Positions 42,444 through 52,310 of a stretch of DNA of 64,000 nucleotides are shown piece after piece. Each line of letters starts with the position of its first letter. Position 1 is the first letter of the stretch. The notes beneath the pieces were generated by a model. It was not told the origin of the DNA, did not search any database, and worked only from the letters and a program-made list of their open reading frames with translations. Position numbers and translations under genes: made by a program. This stretch comes from Glycomyces lechevalierae (GTDB lineage: Bacteria; Actinomycetota; Actinomycetes; Mycobacteriales; Micromonosporaceae). The DNA lies in NCBI RefSeq assembly GCF_027622945.1, contig NZ_JAPZVQ010000021.1:1-64000 (forward strand), written 5' to 3'.

Positions 42444-44720
42444 CTACTCGCCGAGCTGGGCGCCGATGCGGCCCTTCCAGGACGCTTCGAGTTCGGCGCG
42501 GCCGATGTCGAAGTGGTCCCGCAGGTGCAGGCCGTCGGTGTTCGCGTCGGTCACGCCGAGCGGCGTGATCGGCAGGGCGCGCTGCTCGCAGGCGGTGCGC
42601 ACGGCCAGTTCCTGGCCGCGCGGGATGACCACGAGCACCCGTCCGGAGGATTCCGAGAACAGGTACGTGAACGGGTCAGCGCCTTCGGGCAGGAGGATCT
42701 GCGCGCCGAGCCCGGAGTGGCAGATGGCCTCCACGAGCGTCTGCGCGAGCCCGCCCTCGGAGAGGTCGTGCGCGGCGGCGAGCTGCTCGGTCTCGGCCAG
42801 GCGGGACATGAGCTCGGCGAGCTTCATCTCGTGGTCGAGGTCGACGATCGGCGGGACGCCGCCGAGGTGGCCGTGCTTGACGGAGGCCCATTCGGAGCCG
42901 GAGAGCTCTTCGCGGGTCTCGCCGATGAGCGCGATGGTGTCGCCGGTCTTGCCGAGCCCCAGGGGGATGCGGCGGCGGACGTCGCCGATCACGCCGAGCA
43001 CGCCGATGACGGGCGTCGGGTGGATGGCGTCGCGGCCGGTCTGGTTGTAGAACGAGACGTTGCCGCCGGTGACGGGGATGTCGAGCTTCTGGCAGCCGTC
43101 GGCGATGCCGGTGACGGCCCGCTCGAACTGCCACATGACGTGCGGGTCCTCGGGCGAGCCGAAGTTGAGGCAGTCGCTGATGGCGATCGGGGTGGCGCCG
43201 GTGACGGCGACGTTCCGGTAGGCCTCGGCGAGCGAGAGCTGCGCGCCCACGTACGGGTCGAGCCGCGCGAAGCGGCCGTTGCCGTCGAGGGAGATCGCGA
43301 TGCCGACGCCGGTGGTCTCGTCCAGGCGGACGACGCCGGCGTCGTGCGGCGTGCCGAGGACGGTGTTGCCGAACACCGAGGAGTCGTACTGCTCGGTGAT
43401 CCAGGACTTGTCGCACAGGTTCGGGCTGGCGGCCATGTCGAGGACGGTCTGGCGGATCTCCTCATCGCTTGTGGGCCGCGGCAGGGTCTCGGCGCGGTCG
43501 ACGGCGATGAGCTGCAGGTCGTTCGGTTCGGCGATGGGCCGGTGGTAGACCGGGCCCTCGTCGGCGAGCGACTTCGGCGGGACGTCCACGACGGTCTGGC
43601 CGTGGAAGTCGATCACGAGGCGGCCGGTGTCGGTGACGGTGCCGATCTCGGTGGCGAGCAGGCCCCAGCGGCGCGAGCGCGCGAGGACTTCCTCGGCCTT
43701 GGCGGGGTCGACGATGAGGAGCATCCGCTCCTGCGACTCCGAGGCGAGGATGTCCTGCGGCTCCATGCCCTTGGCGCGCAGCGGGACCAGTTCGAGGTCG
43801 ACGTGCATGCCGCCGTCGCCGGCGGCCGCGGTCTCGCTGAGCGCGCAGGTGAGGCCGGCGCCGCCGAGGTCCTGGACGCCGACGACGAGGCCGGCGTCGA
43901 AGAGCTCGAGGCAGACCTCGATGAGCAGCTTCTCGGTGAACGGGTCGCCGACCTGCACGCTCGGGCGCGCGTCGTCCTCGCCCGATTCGGAGAAGGTGGC
44001 GGAGGCGAGCACGGAGACGCCGCCGATGCCGTCGCGGCCGGTCTTGGCGCCCAGCAGGATCACGGTGTTGCCGACGCCGCTGGCCTGCATGGACTGGAGG
44101 CGCGAGCGGGGCATGACGCCGACGCTGAGGGCGTTGACGAGCGGGTTGCCCTGGTAGCACGGGTCGAAGTAGGTCTCGCCGCCGATGTTGGGCAGGCCCA
44201 CGCAGTTGCCGTAGTGGCCGACGCCGTCGACCACGCCCGGGAGGACCCGGGCGGTGTCGGGGTGGTCGATGGCGCCGAAGCGGAGGGAGTCCATGACCGC
44301 GATCGGGCGGGCGCCCATGGCGATGATGTCGCGGATGATGCCGCCGACGCCGGTGGCCGCGCCCTGCTTGGGCTCCACATAGGACGGGTGGTTGTGGGAT
44401 TCGACCTTGAAGGTGACGGCGATGTTCTCGTCGATGGCGATCACACCGGCGTTCTCCCCGATCCCGGCCAGCAGGCGCGGGGTCTTCGGGTTCTTCTCGC
44501 CGAACTGGCGCAGGTGCACCTTGCTGGACTTGTACGAGCAGTGCTCGGACCACATGATCGAGTACATGGCGAGCTCGGACTGGGTGGGACGGCGGCCCAG
44601 GATCTCGCGGATCCGCTGGTACTCGTCCTCTTTCAGGCCCAGTTCGGCCCACGGCTGCTTCTCGTCCGGGGTCGCGTCGGCGACGCCGACCGTGTCGACC
44701 GCGACGTTGAGATGGCTCAT
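42444..44720 (-). CDS. purL: Phosphoribosylformylglycinamidine synthase, large subunit
   Basis: 758 residues, the size of the small-form PurL that works with PurS and PurQ. It converts FGAR plus ammonia and ATP to FGAM. Signatures include [42 protein letters not shown], the [13 protein letters not shown] motif and the [10 protein letters not shown] loop of the second half. ATG overlaps the purQ stop (ATGA). Confidence 0.97.
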   Translation of the reverse strand: MSHLNVAVDTVGVADATPDEKQPWAELGLKEDEYQRIREILGRRPTQSELAMYSIMWSEHCSYKSSKVHLRQFGEKNPKTPRLLAGIGENAGVIAIDENIAVTFKVESHNHPSYVEPKQGAATGVGGIIRDIIAMGARPIAVMDSLRFGAIDHPDTARVLPGVVDGVGHYGNCVGLPNIGGETYFDPCYQGNPLVNALSVGVMPRSRLQSMQASGVGNTVILLGAKTGRDGIGGVSVLASATFSESGEDDARPSVQVGDPFTEKLLIEVCLELFDAGLVVGVQDLGGAGLTCALSETAAAGDGGMHVDLELVPLRAKGMEPQDILASESQERMLLIVDPAKAEEVLARSRRWGLLATEIGTVTDTGRLVIDFHGQTVVDVPPKSLADEGPVYHRPIAEPNDLQLIAVDRAETLPRPTSDEEIRQTVLDMAASPNLCDKSWITEQYDSSVFGNTVLGTPHDAGVVRLDETTGVGIAISLDGNGRFARLDPYVGAQLSLAEAYRNVAVTGATPIAISDCLNFGSPEDPHVMWQFERAVTGIADGCQKLDIPVTGGNVSFYNQTGRDAIHPTPVIGVLGVIGDVRRRIPLGLGKTGDTIALIGETREELSGSEWASVKHGHLGGVPPIVDLDHEMKLAELMSRLAETEQLAAAHDLSEGGLAQTLVEAICHSGLGAQILLPEGADPFTYLFSESSGRVLVVIPRGQELAVRTACEQRALPITPLGVTDANTDGLHLRDHFDIGRAELEASWKGRIGAQLGE

Positions 44721-45415
44721 CGGCTGACTCCACTGGTGTCGGCGGCCCCGGTGAGGTGGGCCAGGACGGAGGCGACGACGCCGAGCCCGTCGTCCGACGG
44801 GCCGGTCAGCTCGTCGACGGCGTGCTCGGGGTGGGGCATGAGGCCCACGACGTTCCCGGCCTCGTTGGTCACCCCGGCGATGTCGCGCATCGAGCCGTTC
44901 GGGTTGTCGAGGTACCGGAAGACCACGCGGCCGTCCGCCTCGAGCTCGTCGAGGACGGCCTCGTCGGCGACGTACCGGCCCTCGCCGTGCTTGGCGGGGA
45001 AGACCACTTCGGCGCCCGGCTGGTAGAGCCGGGTCCACGCGGTCCGCGAGGTCTCGACGCGCAGGCGCGCGGGACGGTTGCGGTAGCGCAGGTGGGCGTT
45101 GCGCACCAGCGCGCCGGGCAGCAGGTGCGATTCGCACAGCACCTGGAAGCCGTTGCACACCCCGAGGACGGGCATCCCCTGGGCGGCGGCGGCCTTCACG
45201 GTGTCCATCACCTGCGAGAAGCGGGCGATGGCTCCGCAGCGCAGCGAGTCCCCGTAGGAGAACCCGCCGGGCAGGAACACGGCGTCGACGCCCGCGAGGG
45301 CGGCGTCGTCGTGCCACAGCGCGACCGGCTCGCCGCCGGCCAGGCGCACCGCGCGGGCGGCGTCCCGGTCGTCGAGCGAGCCGGGGAAGGTCACGACCCC
45401 GATCCGCGCGCTCAT
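44717..45415 (-). CDS. purQ: Phosphoribosylformylglycinamidine synthase, glutaminase subunit
   Basis: 232 residues, class I amidotransferase. Nucleophile Cys87 in GVCNGFQVL and the partner His/Glu in GLMPHPEHA near residue 200. It supplies ammonia to PurL. Starts at ATG 45415, overlapping the purS stop (ATGA), and ends inside the purL start, so purS-purQ-purL is one coupled unit. Confidence 0.97.
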   Translation of the reverse strand: MSARIGVVTFPGSLDDRDAARAVRLAGGEPVALWHDDAALAGVDAVFLPGGFSYGDSLRCGAIARFSQVMDTVKAAAAQGMPVLGVCNGFQVLCESHLLPGALVRNAHLRYRNRPARLRVETSRTAWTRLYQPGAEVVFPAKHGEGRYVADEAVLDELEADGRVVFRYLDNPNGSMRDIAGVTNEAGNVVGLMPHPEHAVDELTGPSDDGLGVVASVLAHLTGAADTSGVSR

Positions 45416-45657
45416 GCGCCCTCGATGGACAGCGAGAAGCTCTCGATGACCGGGTTGGCCAGGAGCTGGTCGGCGATCACGCGCGACTGCTCCTCGACGT
45501 TCTGGGCGTTCTCGTCGAACTCGATCTCGACGCGCTTGCCGATCCGCACCGACGACACGTCGTTGACGCCGAGGCGGGGCAGCGCCCCGAGGACGGCCTC
45601 GCCCTGGGGGTCGAGGATTTCGGACTTCAGCATCACGTCGACCACTACACGGGCCAC
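45412..45657 (-). CDS. purS: Phosphoribosylformylglycinamidine synthase subunit PurS
   Basis: 81 residues. [40 protein letters not shown] is the PurS core; it bridges PurQ and PurL. GTG at 45657 has AGGAG 8 nt upstream. A TATGCT hexamer on the minus strand (45699-45704) is a reasonable -10 for the purSQL operon. Confidence 0.95.
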   Translation of the reverse strand: MARVVVDVMLKSEILDPQGEAVLGALPRLGVNDVSSVRIGKRVEIEFDENAQNVEEQSRVIADQLLANPVIESFSLSIEGA

Positions 45658-45764
45658 GGGCGCACTCCTGTCGGTCACATGGACGGGACAACAGGGCAAG
45701 CATATTCACCGGCCCTGACCAGGGCCAGTGCCGAGCTACGAGGACGGTGCCAGGTCACAGCGAG

Positions 45765-47183
45765 TCATAGGATGTTTCCCGGCCGGTAGGACGCGGCCTC
45801 GGGGTGCGATTTCGCCGCCAAAGCCACTCTTTCGGCGACGCGGTCCACCTGATCGCCTGCGGCGCCGATGAATTCACCCGGATTCGCGACGAGCGCGTCG
45901 AGGCCGGCCCGGTCGAGGGGCAGGCGCGGGTCGGCGGCGAGGCGGTCGAAGAGGTCGTTCTCGCGCTGGCCGCTCTCGCGCATGGCGCGGGCGACGGCGA
46001 CGGCGTGCTCTTTGATGGCCTCGTGCGCGTCCTCGCGGCCCCCGCCCTGCTTGACGGCCGCCATGAGGACCTTTGTGGAGGTCAGGAAGGGGAGGTAGCG
46101 GTCGAGTTCGGCGCCGATGACGGCCGGGTAGGCCCCGAAGTTGTCGAGAATGGTGAGGAAGGTCTCATACAGGCCGTCGACGGCGTAGAAGAGGTCGGGG
46201 AGGGCGACGCGGCGGACCACCGAGCAGGAGACGTCCCCTTCGTTCCACTGGTCGCCGGCGAGCTCGCCGAGCATCGCCGCGTAGCCGCGCACGACGACGG
46301 CGAGGCCGTTGACGCGCTCGGAAGAGCGGGTGTTCATCTTGTGCGGCATGGCGGACGAGCCGACCTGGCCGGGCATGAAGCCCTCGGTGGCGAGCTCGGC
46401 GCCGGCCATGAGGCGGATCGTGATCGCGGCCGAGGAGGGCCCGGCGACGGCCTGGACGAGCGCGGAGCCGACCTCGTAGTCGAGCGAGCGCGGGTAGACC
46501 TGGCCGACCGAGTCCATGACGCGGTCGAAGCCGAGATGGTTCGCGACGCGGGTCTCGAGCTCGGCGAGTTTCGCGGTGTCGCCGTCGAAGAGGTCGAGCA
46601 TGTCCTGCGCGGTGCCGACGGGGCCCTTGATGCCGCGCAGGGGGTAGCGCTTGAGGAGGTCCTCGATGCGGTCGAGGGCGGCGAGGAGCTCCTCGGCCCA
46701 GGTCGCGAACCGCTTCCCGAGGGTGGTGGCCTGGGCGGGCACGTTGTGGCTGCGTCCGGCCATGACGAGGTCGCGGTGCTGGGCGGCGCGGGCGGCGAGG
46801 CGCACGAGGGCGGCGACGAGGCGGTCGCGGACCAGTTCGAGGGACTGGCGGACCTGCATCTGCTCGACGTTCTCGGTGAGGTCGCGGCTGGTCATGCCCT
46901 TGTGGATGTGCTGGTGGCCGGCGAGATCGGAGAACTCCTCGATGCGGGCCTTCACGTCGTGCTTGGTGACGCGCTCGCGCTCGGCGATGGAGGCGAGGTC
47001 GACCTGGTCGAGCACGCGCTCGTAGTCGGCGATGACACCGTCGGGGACGGTGACGCCCAGGTCGTGCTGGGCCTTGAGGACGGCGAGCCAGAGGCGCCGC
47101 TCGGCCTTGATCTTGCCGACGGGGTCCCAGATGTCGCGCATCGAGGCGGAGGCATAACGCTCGGCGAGCACATTCGCAGTCAC
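45765..47183 (-). CDS. purB: Adenylosuccinate lyase
   Basis: 472 residues. Fumarase/aspartase fold; removes fumarate from SAICAR and adenylosuccinate. The signature GSSAMPHKMNTRSSER (the flexible loop with catalytic Ser) and the upstream HQHIHKGMTSRDLTEN (His and Thr ligands) are present. GTG at 47183. It is encoded upstream of purSQL on the same strand with a 107-bp gap. A dispersed repeat copy lies upstream in the divergent gap with purD. Confidence 0.95.
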   Translation of the reverse strand: MTANVLAERYASASMRDIWDPVGKIKAERRLWLAVLKAQHDLGVTVPDGVIADYERVLDQVDLASIAERERVTKHDVKARIEEFSDLAGHQHIHKGMTSRDLTENVEQMQVRQSLELVRDRLVAALVRLAARAAQHRDLVMAGRSHNVPAQATTLGKRFATWAEELLAALDRIEDLLKRYPLRGIKGPVGTAQDMLDLFDGDTAKLAELETRVANHLGFDRVMDSVGQVYPRSLDYEVGSALVQAVAGPSSAAITIRLMAGAELATEGFMPGQVGSSAMPHKMNTRSSERVNGLAVVVRGYAAMLGELAGDQWNEGDVSCSVVRRVALPDLFYAVDGLYETFLTILDNFGAYPAVIGAELDRYLPFLTSTKVLMAAVKQGGGREDAHEAIKEHAVAVARAMRESGQRENDLFDRLAADPRLPLDRAGLDALVANPGEFIGAAGDQVDRVAERVALAAKSHPEAASYRPGNIL

Positions 47184-47287
47184 GCGGCAATGATGACACC
47201 CCGCGCGCACGGACCGGCATGGTCGGTCGCCGACGGTGACCCGCCCGGCGGCGGCTGCGGGCATACCCGCCCTAGTAAGGGTGGGTC

Positions 47288-47399
47288 ACTGTCAGACCAT
47301 CCCTAGCCCCCACCCACCCGGGGGACCGAACGTAGCTCCCACCGTCCCCGCCGGGTACGACGAAAACCCGGTCCCGGAGCGCCGATGTCACCCGAAAGA
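47288..47399 (-). repeat. Dispersed intergenic repeat, copy 2
   Basis: Read on the minus strand: TCGGGTGACA block, then the CCGGGT/ACCCGG hairpin with loop TTTCGTCGT, then CCCCCGGGTGGGTGGGGG and GGGATGG. It is oriented toward purB, whose start lies about 100 bp further on. The rest of the gap (47400-47575) carries an imperfect 18-bp direct repeat beginning GCGGTCCCGAAC at 47428 and 47477 and no gene. Confidence 0.75.
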
Positions 47400-47575
47400 G
47401 GACACGGCCGCGAACCACGCCGGGTGCGCGGTCCCGAACGCGCCAGCCGTGCGACCGCCGGGGCCGCGCCCGGCATGCGGTCCCGAACCCGCCACCCGCG
47501 CCGAAACCGCCCGCCGAGACCCCCTGAAGTCGCGGGCGCGCAGTCCCGAGTTGCGGGAACCACTCGGCGTGGCGG

Positions 47576-47604
47576 TTAACCTGCACGTATCCGCCACGTA
47601 AACT
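47576..47604 (+). promoter_or_regulatory. purD promoter, leaderless
   Basis: -35 TTAACC (47576-47581), 17-bp spacer, -10 TAAACT (47599-47604), then 6 nt to the GTG start at 47611. No Shine-Dalgarno sequence is present. Confidence 0.65.
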
Positions 47605-47610
47605 GACCTT

Positions 47611-48831
47611 GTGCGAGTACTCCTGATCGGCTCCGGCGGCCGCGAGCACGCCCTCGCGGCGTCGCTGGCCGAGGACGAATCCGTCACCAAGCTCATCTGC
47701 GCCCCGGGCAACCCCGGCATGGCCGCCCTGGGCGACTGCGTGCCGGTGAACCAGACCGACCCGGCCGCCGTGGCCTCCCTGGCGGTGACCTCCGCGGCCG
47801 ACCTCGTCATCGTCGGCCCCGAGGCCCCGCTCGTCGCGGGCGTCGCGGACGCGGTGCGCGCCAAGGGCATCCCGGTCTACGGCCCCAGCGGCGAAGCCGC
47901 CCTCATCGAGGGTTCGAAGGCCTTCGCGAAGGAGGTCATGGCCGCCGCGGGCGTCCCGACCGCCGCCGCGCGCGTCTGCAAGACCCGCGAAGAGGCCGAG
48001 GCCGCGCTCGACGAGTTCGGCGCGCCCTACGTCGTCAAGGACGACGGCCTCGCCGCCGGCAAGGGCGTCGTCGTCACCGACGACCGCGCCCAGGCCCTCG
48101 CGCACGCGCTCGAATGCGAGCGCGTCGTCATCGAGGAGTACCTCGACGGCCCCGAGGTCTCCCTCTTCGTCGTGAGCGACGGCACGCACGCGAAGGCGCT
48201 GCTGCCCGCCCAGGACTTCAAGCGCATCGGCGACGGCGGCACCGGCCCCAACACCGGCGGCATGGGCGCGTACACGCCGCTGCCGTGGGCCCCGGACGAC
48301 CTCGTCGCCGAGATCATGGAGCGCGTCGCCGAGCCGACCCTCGCCGAGCTCGCCGGGCGCGGCATCCCGTTCGTCGGCACCCTCTACTGCGGCCTGGCCC
48401 TGACCTCGAAGGGCCTCAAAGTCGTCGAGTTCAACGCCCGCTTCGGCGACCCGGAGATCCAGGCGGTGCTCGCCCTCCTGGCGTCCCCGCTCGGCAAGCT
48501 GCTGCACGCGGCCGCGACCGGCAAGCTCGAGGACTTCGGCAACCTGTGGTGGCGCGAAGGCGCGGCCGTGTGCGTCGTCGTCTCCAACGAGGGCTACCCG
48601 GGGACCACGGTCACCGGCCGCCCGCTCTACGGCGCCGACGAGGCCGGGGTCTTCCACGCCGGCACCGCGCTCGACGCCTCCGGCCAGCTCATCGCCACCG
48701 GCGGCCGCGTCCTCAACTGCGTCGGCACCGGCGCCTCGGTCGCCCAGGCCCGCCAGGAGGCCTACTCGCTCGCCGAGGGCGTCAAGCTCGAAGGCGGCTA
48801 CTACCGCAAGGACATCGCGGCCAACATCTAG
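47611..48831 (+). CDS. purD: Phosphoribosylamine-glycine ligase (GAR synthetase)
   Basis: 406 residues, ATP-grasp. Second purine step: phosphoribosylamine plus glycine and ATP to GAR. Signatures: LLIGSGGREHAL, the ATP-grasp loop YVVKDDGLAAGKGVVV, and FNARFGDPEIQ with LL-A-ATG. GTG start is placed at 47611 by a close -10. It is divergent from purB and ends in a strong hairpin. Confidence 0.97.
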   Translation: MRVLLIGSGGREHALAASLAEDESVTKLICAPGNPGMAALGDCVPVNQTDPAAVASLAVTSAADLVIVGPEAPLVAGVADAVRAKGIPVYGPSGEAALIEGSKAFAKEVMAAAGVPTAAARVCKTREEAEAALDEFGAPYVVKDDGLAAGKGVVVTDDRAQALAHALECERVVIEEYLDGPEVSLFVVSDGTHAKALLPAQDFKRIGDGGTGPNTGGMGAYTPLPWAPDDLVAEIMERVAEPTLAELAGRGIPFVGTLYCGLALTSKGLKVVEFNARFGDPEIQAVLALLASPLGKLLHAAATGKLEDFGNLWWREGAAVCVVVSNEGYPGTTVTGRPLYGADEAGVFHAGTALDASGQLIATGGRVLNCVGTGASVAQARQEAYSLAEGVKLEGGYYRKDIAANI

Positions 48832-48851
48832 GACCGCACCGCTGACACGAG

Positions 48852-48875
48852 GGCCGCGCCCGATCGGGCGCGGCC
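48852..48875 (+). terminator. purD terminator
   Basis: A perfect 24-bp palindrome (arms GGCCGCGCCC and GGGCGCGGCC) followed by TTCGCG, 20 nt after the purD stop. Confidence 0.8.
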
Positions 48876-49000
48876 TTCGCGTCGTCTCCGGGCGATGCCA
48901 TGCGATACCGGACATTCCCGGCTCGCGCAACTGATTCCGGGAGCCGACGGATGCACTGGGACGGCCGAGGCCGAACGAGGCTCGGACCAGGGGCGCGATA

Positions 49001-49022
49001 CCCGATAGTGAGCGCTATCGGG
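49001..49022 (+). promoter_or_regulatory. Inverted repeat upstream of the secreted-protein gene
   Basis: CCCGATAG and CTATCGGG (8-bp arms, 6-bp centre TGAGCG), about 80 bp before the start at 49100. Candidate operator; no regulator gene is adjacent. Confidence 0.4.
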
Positions 49023-49099
49023 CGGCGGCCTTCCTAGACTCTCCTTGACGGCCAGTCTGTTTGCCTCGCTGGATCGATTGCGAGCGAAAGGTGGCGATC

Positions 49100-50038
49100 A
49101 TGCGTCGCACCGATCATGCCCAGCCGGATCCCAAGGACCACAAGCCTTTCAGCACCGCGATGCCTCCGGGGCGCTTGCGGCGCTTGATGTTGGCGGCCGG
49201 AGTCGCCGTCCTCTTCCTCACCGCGGCAGCCAACGGCTGCGAAGACGGCTCCGAGCCCGGCACGGGAACCGGAACCGAGGAGGCCAGCGGCGGCGCCCCG
49301 TACAGCGCCCCGAACTCGTCACCGCAGGAAGCGAGTCGCACGCCCGCAGAAACGAGCGAGCCGCCTGAAACCAGCGAGGTCGAGACGAGCGAGGCCGAGA
49401 CCAGCGAGCCCGAAACAAGCGAGGCCGAGACCAGCGAGTCTCCCGAGCCCAGCGAAACCAACGAGGAACCGTCCGAGGAGACCGATACGGAGGACTTCTT
49501 CTCCCAGTTCTCGTCCTTCGAGCCCGTGACCCAATCGGGAACCGGAGACAGCGTGATCGATCTGCCCGCACCGCAGGGCATCATCACCGCGAGCCACAAC
49601 GGCTCGTCGAACTTCGCCCTCAGCGTCCTCGACTCGGGCAACGCGATGTCCGAGCTGCCCATCAACGTCATCGGCTCATATGAGGGCACCACGGCCTACG
49701 GCATGGACGAGCTCAGCGAGGACGCGGCGGCGCTGGAGATCGTCGCCGACGGCGACTGGGAGATCACCGTCGCCCCGGTGACCGACGCCCCCGAGTTCTC
49801 GGATTCCCAAGCCGCTCAGGGCGACGGGGTGTACCTGTACACCGGCGGGCCCGCCACCTGGGCGCTGTCGCACGACGGCGAGTCGAACTTCGCCATCGTC
49901 TACGTGAGCGATTCGCTCTTCGGCTCGGAGTTGCTGGTCAACGAGATCGGACCCTACGAAGGCACCGTCGCCGTCACGTCGGGCCCGGGCGTGGTGATCG
50001 TCATCGCCGACGGCGAATGGAGTCTGTCCCCGTCCTGA
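49100..50038 (+). CDS. Secreted protein, probably a lipoprotein, with Glu/Thr-rich linker and duplicated C-terminal domain
   Basis: 312 residues. A membrane/signal segment RRLMLAAGVAVLFLTAAANGC ends in a Cys that may be lipidated (lipobox-like, not perfect). Residues about 80-130 are a low-complexity linker with many ETSE repeats. The C-terminal part holds two related domains: SHNGSSNFALSVLDSG..ELPINVIGSYEGT and SHDGESNFAIVYVSDS..ELLVNEIGPYEGT. The linker probably spans the wall, with the domains outside. AAAGGTGG precedes the ATG at 49100. Function unknown. Confidence 0.75.
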   Translation: MRRTDHAQPDPKDHKPFSTAMPPGRLRRLMLAAGVAVLFLTAAANGCEDGSEPGTGTGTEEASGGAPYSAPNSSPQEASRTPAETSEPPETSEVETSEAETSEPETSEAETSESPEPSETNEEPSEETDTEDFFSQFSSFEPVTQSGTGDSVIDLPAPQGIITASHNGSSNFALSVLDSGNAMSELPINVIGSYEGTTAYGMDELSEDAAALEIVADGDWEITVAPVTDAPEFSDSQAAQGDGVYLYTGGPATWALSHDGESNFAIVYVSDSLFGSELLVNEIGPYEGTVAVTSGPGVVIVIADGEWSLSPS

Positions 50039-50049
50039 GCCGAGCCGGT

Positions 50050-51270
50050 TCAGCCTCCCAGCGGGCTCCGGGCGGACGGACACGACATGCACCGCGGGCC
50101 GCCTCGGCCGCTGCCGAGTTCGGAACCGGGGATCGTGAGGACCTTGATGCCCGCGCGCTCGAGGCGCGCGTTCGTGACCGTGTTGCGCTCGTACGCGACC
50201 GCCAAACCGGGCGCGAGGGCCAGGGTGTTGTTGCCGTCGTCCCACTGCTCGCGTTCGGCCGTCACCACGTCGCGCGCGCCGGTGTGGATGATCTCGATCC
50301 GATCCACGCCGATCGCCTCGGCCGCCGCGTCCAGGAACCGCCGCGGCCCTTCGATGTCGAGCGTCGCGCCGCCGTCGGCGCTGGTGAGTGTGTACGCCTC
50401 CAGGCGCTCTTCGGCCGGCGCGTACATGACCATGCGGTCGCGGTCGACCATCGTGCACACCGTGTCCAGGTGCATCGTCGCCCGCCGCTGCGCGATCGGG
50501 ACGACCAGCACCGTGTGGATCCGGCCCCGCCCGAACGCCTTGCGCGCCAAGCGCTCCGCGCCCGCGGGAGTGGTGCGCTCGCCGACGCCCACGGCCAGCA
50601 CGCCCGGCGCCAGCGCCAGCACGTCCCCGCCCTCCAGGTGCTCCAGCGAGGGGTCGTACAGCTTCGGCACGGCCGCGAACCGCGGGTGGTGGTGGTAGAT
50701 CAGGCCCGTCAGCGTCGTCTCGCGCCGCCGCGCTGGCATCGCCAGGCTGGTCACGGCCACCGCGTCGCCGATCCACACCGCGGAGTCGCGGGTGAACATC
50801 ATGTTCGGCAGCGGGTCGATCACGAACTCGGTGGGGCGCATCATCTTGTGCCGCAGCGAAGACGAGGAGCCGAACTCCTCTTTCGTCAAGCCCTCCACCA
50901 GGACCGCCGCGAGGCGCTCCGGTTCCAGGTCCGCGAGATACGCCGCGAGCTCGCGTCCGAGGGTCTGCCCCAGGCGCGGATCGGCCGTCACCGAGACGCT
51001 CACCGCCTCGCGCGCCTCCGGCAGCTCCAGGCACTCCGCGAGCAGCGCGCCCACGTACAGGACCTCGACGCCGTGCTCGAGGAGCGTGCCCGCGAACCGG
51101 TCGTGCTCGGCCTGAGCCCGCTCCACCCAAGGGATCCCGTCGAACAGCAGCGCCCCGTTGTTGCGCGGGGTCAAGCGGCGCAGCTCACCCCCGGGGCGGT
51201 GGAGCACGACGCTGCGCAGGCGCCCCACCTCGGAATCGACACCGAAAGCAGGCGCGTCATCAGCACTCAT
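50050..51270 (-). CDS. arcA: Arginine deiminase
   Basis: 406 residues. Converts arginine to citrulline and ammonia. The guanidino-binding fold residues are all present: [13 protein letters not shown] with Asp, GGDVL, the MHLDTV His and the nucleophile Cys394 in GGPRCMSCP. No arcB, arcC or arcD follows in the window, so the route may run through a separate carbamoyltransferase. ATG at 51270 is leaderless, with a TACCCT -10 on the minus strand. Confidence 0.95.
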   Translation of the reverse strand: MSADDAPAFGVDSEVGRLRSVVLHRPGGELRRLTPRNNGALLFDGIPWVERAQAEHDRFAGTLLEHGVEVLYVGALLAECLELPEAREAVSVSVTADPRLGQTLGRELAAYLADLEPERLAAVLVEGLTKEEFGSSSSLRHKMMRPTEFVIDPLPNMMFTRDSAVWIGDAVAVTSLAMPARRRETTLTGLIYHHHPRFAAVPKLYDPSLEHLEGGDVLALAPGVLAVGVGERTTPAGAERLARKAFGRGRIHTVLVVPIAQRRATMHLDTVCTMVDRDRMVMYAPAEERLEAYTLTSADGGATLDIEGPRRFLDAAAEAIGVDRIEIIHTGARDVVTAEREQWDDGNNTLALAPGLAVAYERNTVTNARLERAGIKVLTIPGSELGSGRGGPRCMSCPSARSPLGG

Positions 51271-51276
51271 GATCTG

Positions 51277-51282
51277 AGGGTA
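51277..51282 (-). promoter_or_regulatory. -10 hexamer of leaderless arcA transcript
   Basis: On the minus strand TACCCT lies 6 nt (CAGATC) before the ATG at 51270; no Shine-Dalgarno sequence. Confidence 0.5.
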
Positions 51283-51361
51283 GACGCGCGGGGGACGAAG
51301 ATCAACTTATCTCTGTTAACGTGGACAGACTGAGCGTTACGACTACCCCCGGGACGCCCAA

Positions 51362-51823
51362 TTGACGCAACTCGAACTCGTCATCCCGCTTCGGGCCTCC
51401 GCGCCCGGACCCGATGGCAGGAGGCTGGATCCGGCGCTGGCCCCCTGGCGCACCGCCGTCACCGCCAGCGCCGACGCCTGCCTGCTGCTCGCGGCCGACA
51501 CGCGGATCGTGGCCGTCTCCCGCGCCGCCCGGCGCGTGCTCGGTTTCGGTCCGGCGGTGGAGATCGACATGCCGCGGTTCCTGGACGCGGGCATCCGCTT
51601 CCTCGACTTCACGGCCGGCGCGCACCCGCTCGTCGACTCCGAGCTCGCCCGGCTCGCGCCCGTCCAGACGCTGCAGACCGACGCGCTCGAACGCAGTCTC
51701 ATGCGAATCGAGCACCGCGGCGTGCACCGCACGTTCGACGTGACGTCCTCGCCGCTCCACTCGCCGCCGCGCCTCGACGCGGTCGGCTCGCTGACGTTCA
51801 TGACCCCGATGGGACCCGCGTGA
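51362..51823 (+). CDS. PAS-domain-like protein
   Basis: 153 residues. A single PAS-like domain (about residues 30-145): ASADACLLLAADTRIVAVSRAARRVLGFG is the PAS entry, and HRGVHRTFDVTSSPL with VGSLTFMTPMG the closing strands. No kinase or output domain follows, so it is a stand-alone sensor or adaptor. The only possible start in frame before an upstream stop is TTG at 51362, which is unusual. It is divergent from arcA and converges on the MarR gene with a 13-bp gap. Confidence 0.6.
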   Translation: MTQLELVIPLRASAPGPDGRRLDPALAPWRTAVTASADACLLLAADTRIVAVSRAARRVLGFGPAVEIDMPRFLDAGIRFLDFTAGAHPLVDSELARLAPVQTLQTDALERSLMRIEHRGVHRTFDVTSSPLHSPPRLDAVGSLTFMTPMGPA

Positions 51824-51836
51824 GCGTCGTCCGCGT

Positions 51837-52310
51837 TCAGTCGTGACGGCGGGCTTCGCGGCGCGCGAGCGCCTGCCCTGAGGGGAAGGCGTTCGCGAAC
51901 TGGCGCAACAGGTCCAGGGTCTCGTCGAGCGGTCCGCCCGCGGTGAGTTCGTCGATCGTGTCGTGCAGGCGCTCCTCGATCTCCTTGACGCGGGCGGCGG
52001 TGTCGCGGCCGGTCTCGGTGAGGGTCAAGGTGATCCATCTGCGGTCGTCCGGGTCGGCTTCGCGGTGGACGAGGCCGGCGGCGACGAGGCGGTCGACGAG
52101 GCGTGAGGGGCTGCCGCCGGTCTCGCAGACCAGGAGTTCGCCGAGGCCTTGGAGGGTGAGCGGGGCGTGGTCGGCGAGGACCCGCACGACTTCACCCTGG
52201 GAGGGGGTGAGGCCGAGCGGGCGCAGTTCGGCCGCGAGCAGCCGGTTGCCTTCGCGTTGGATCGCGAGGACGAGGTAGCGGAATGCTTCAGCTCGGCGCA
52301 TGGGACCCAT
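51837..52310 (-). CDS. MarR-family regulator
   Basis: 157 residues. Winged-helix: LTPSQGEVVRVLADHAPLTLQGLGELLVCETGGSPSRLVDRLVAAGLVHREADPDDRRWITLTLTETG, flanked by dimerisation helices. Its start (ATG 52310, or 52301) lies inside the 3' end of the metallo-beta-lactamase-fold gene, so the two are translationally coupled. It is the likely ligand of the 27-bp palindrome in front of that gene. Confidence 0.9.
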   Translation of the reverse strand: MGPMRRAEAFRYLVLAIQREGNRLLAAELRPLGLTPSQGEVVRVLADHAPLTLQGLGELLVCETGGSPSRLVDRLVAAGLVHREADPDDRRWITLTLTETGRDTAARVKEIEERLHDTIDELTAGGPLDETLDLLRQFANAFPSGQALARREARRHD

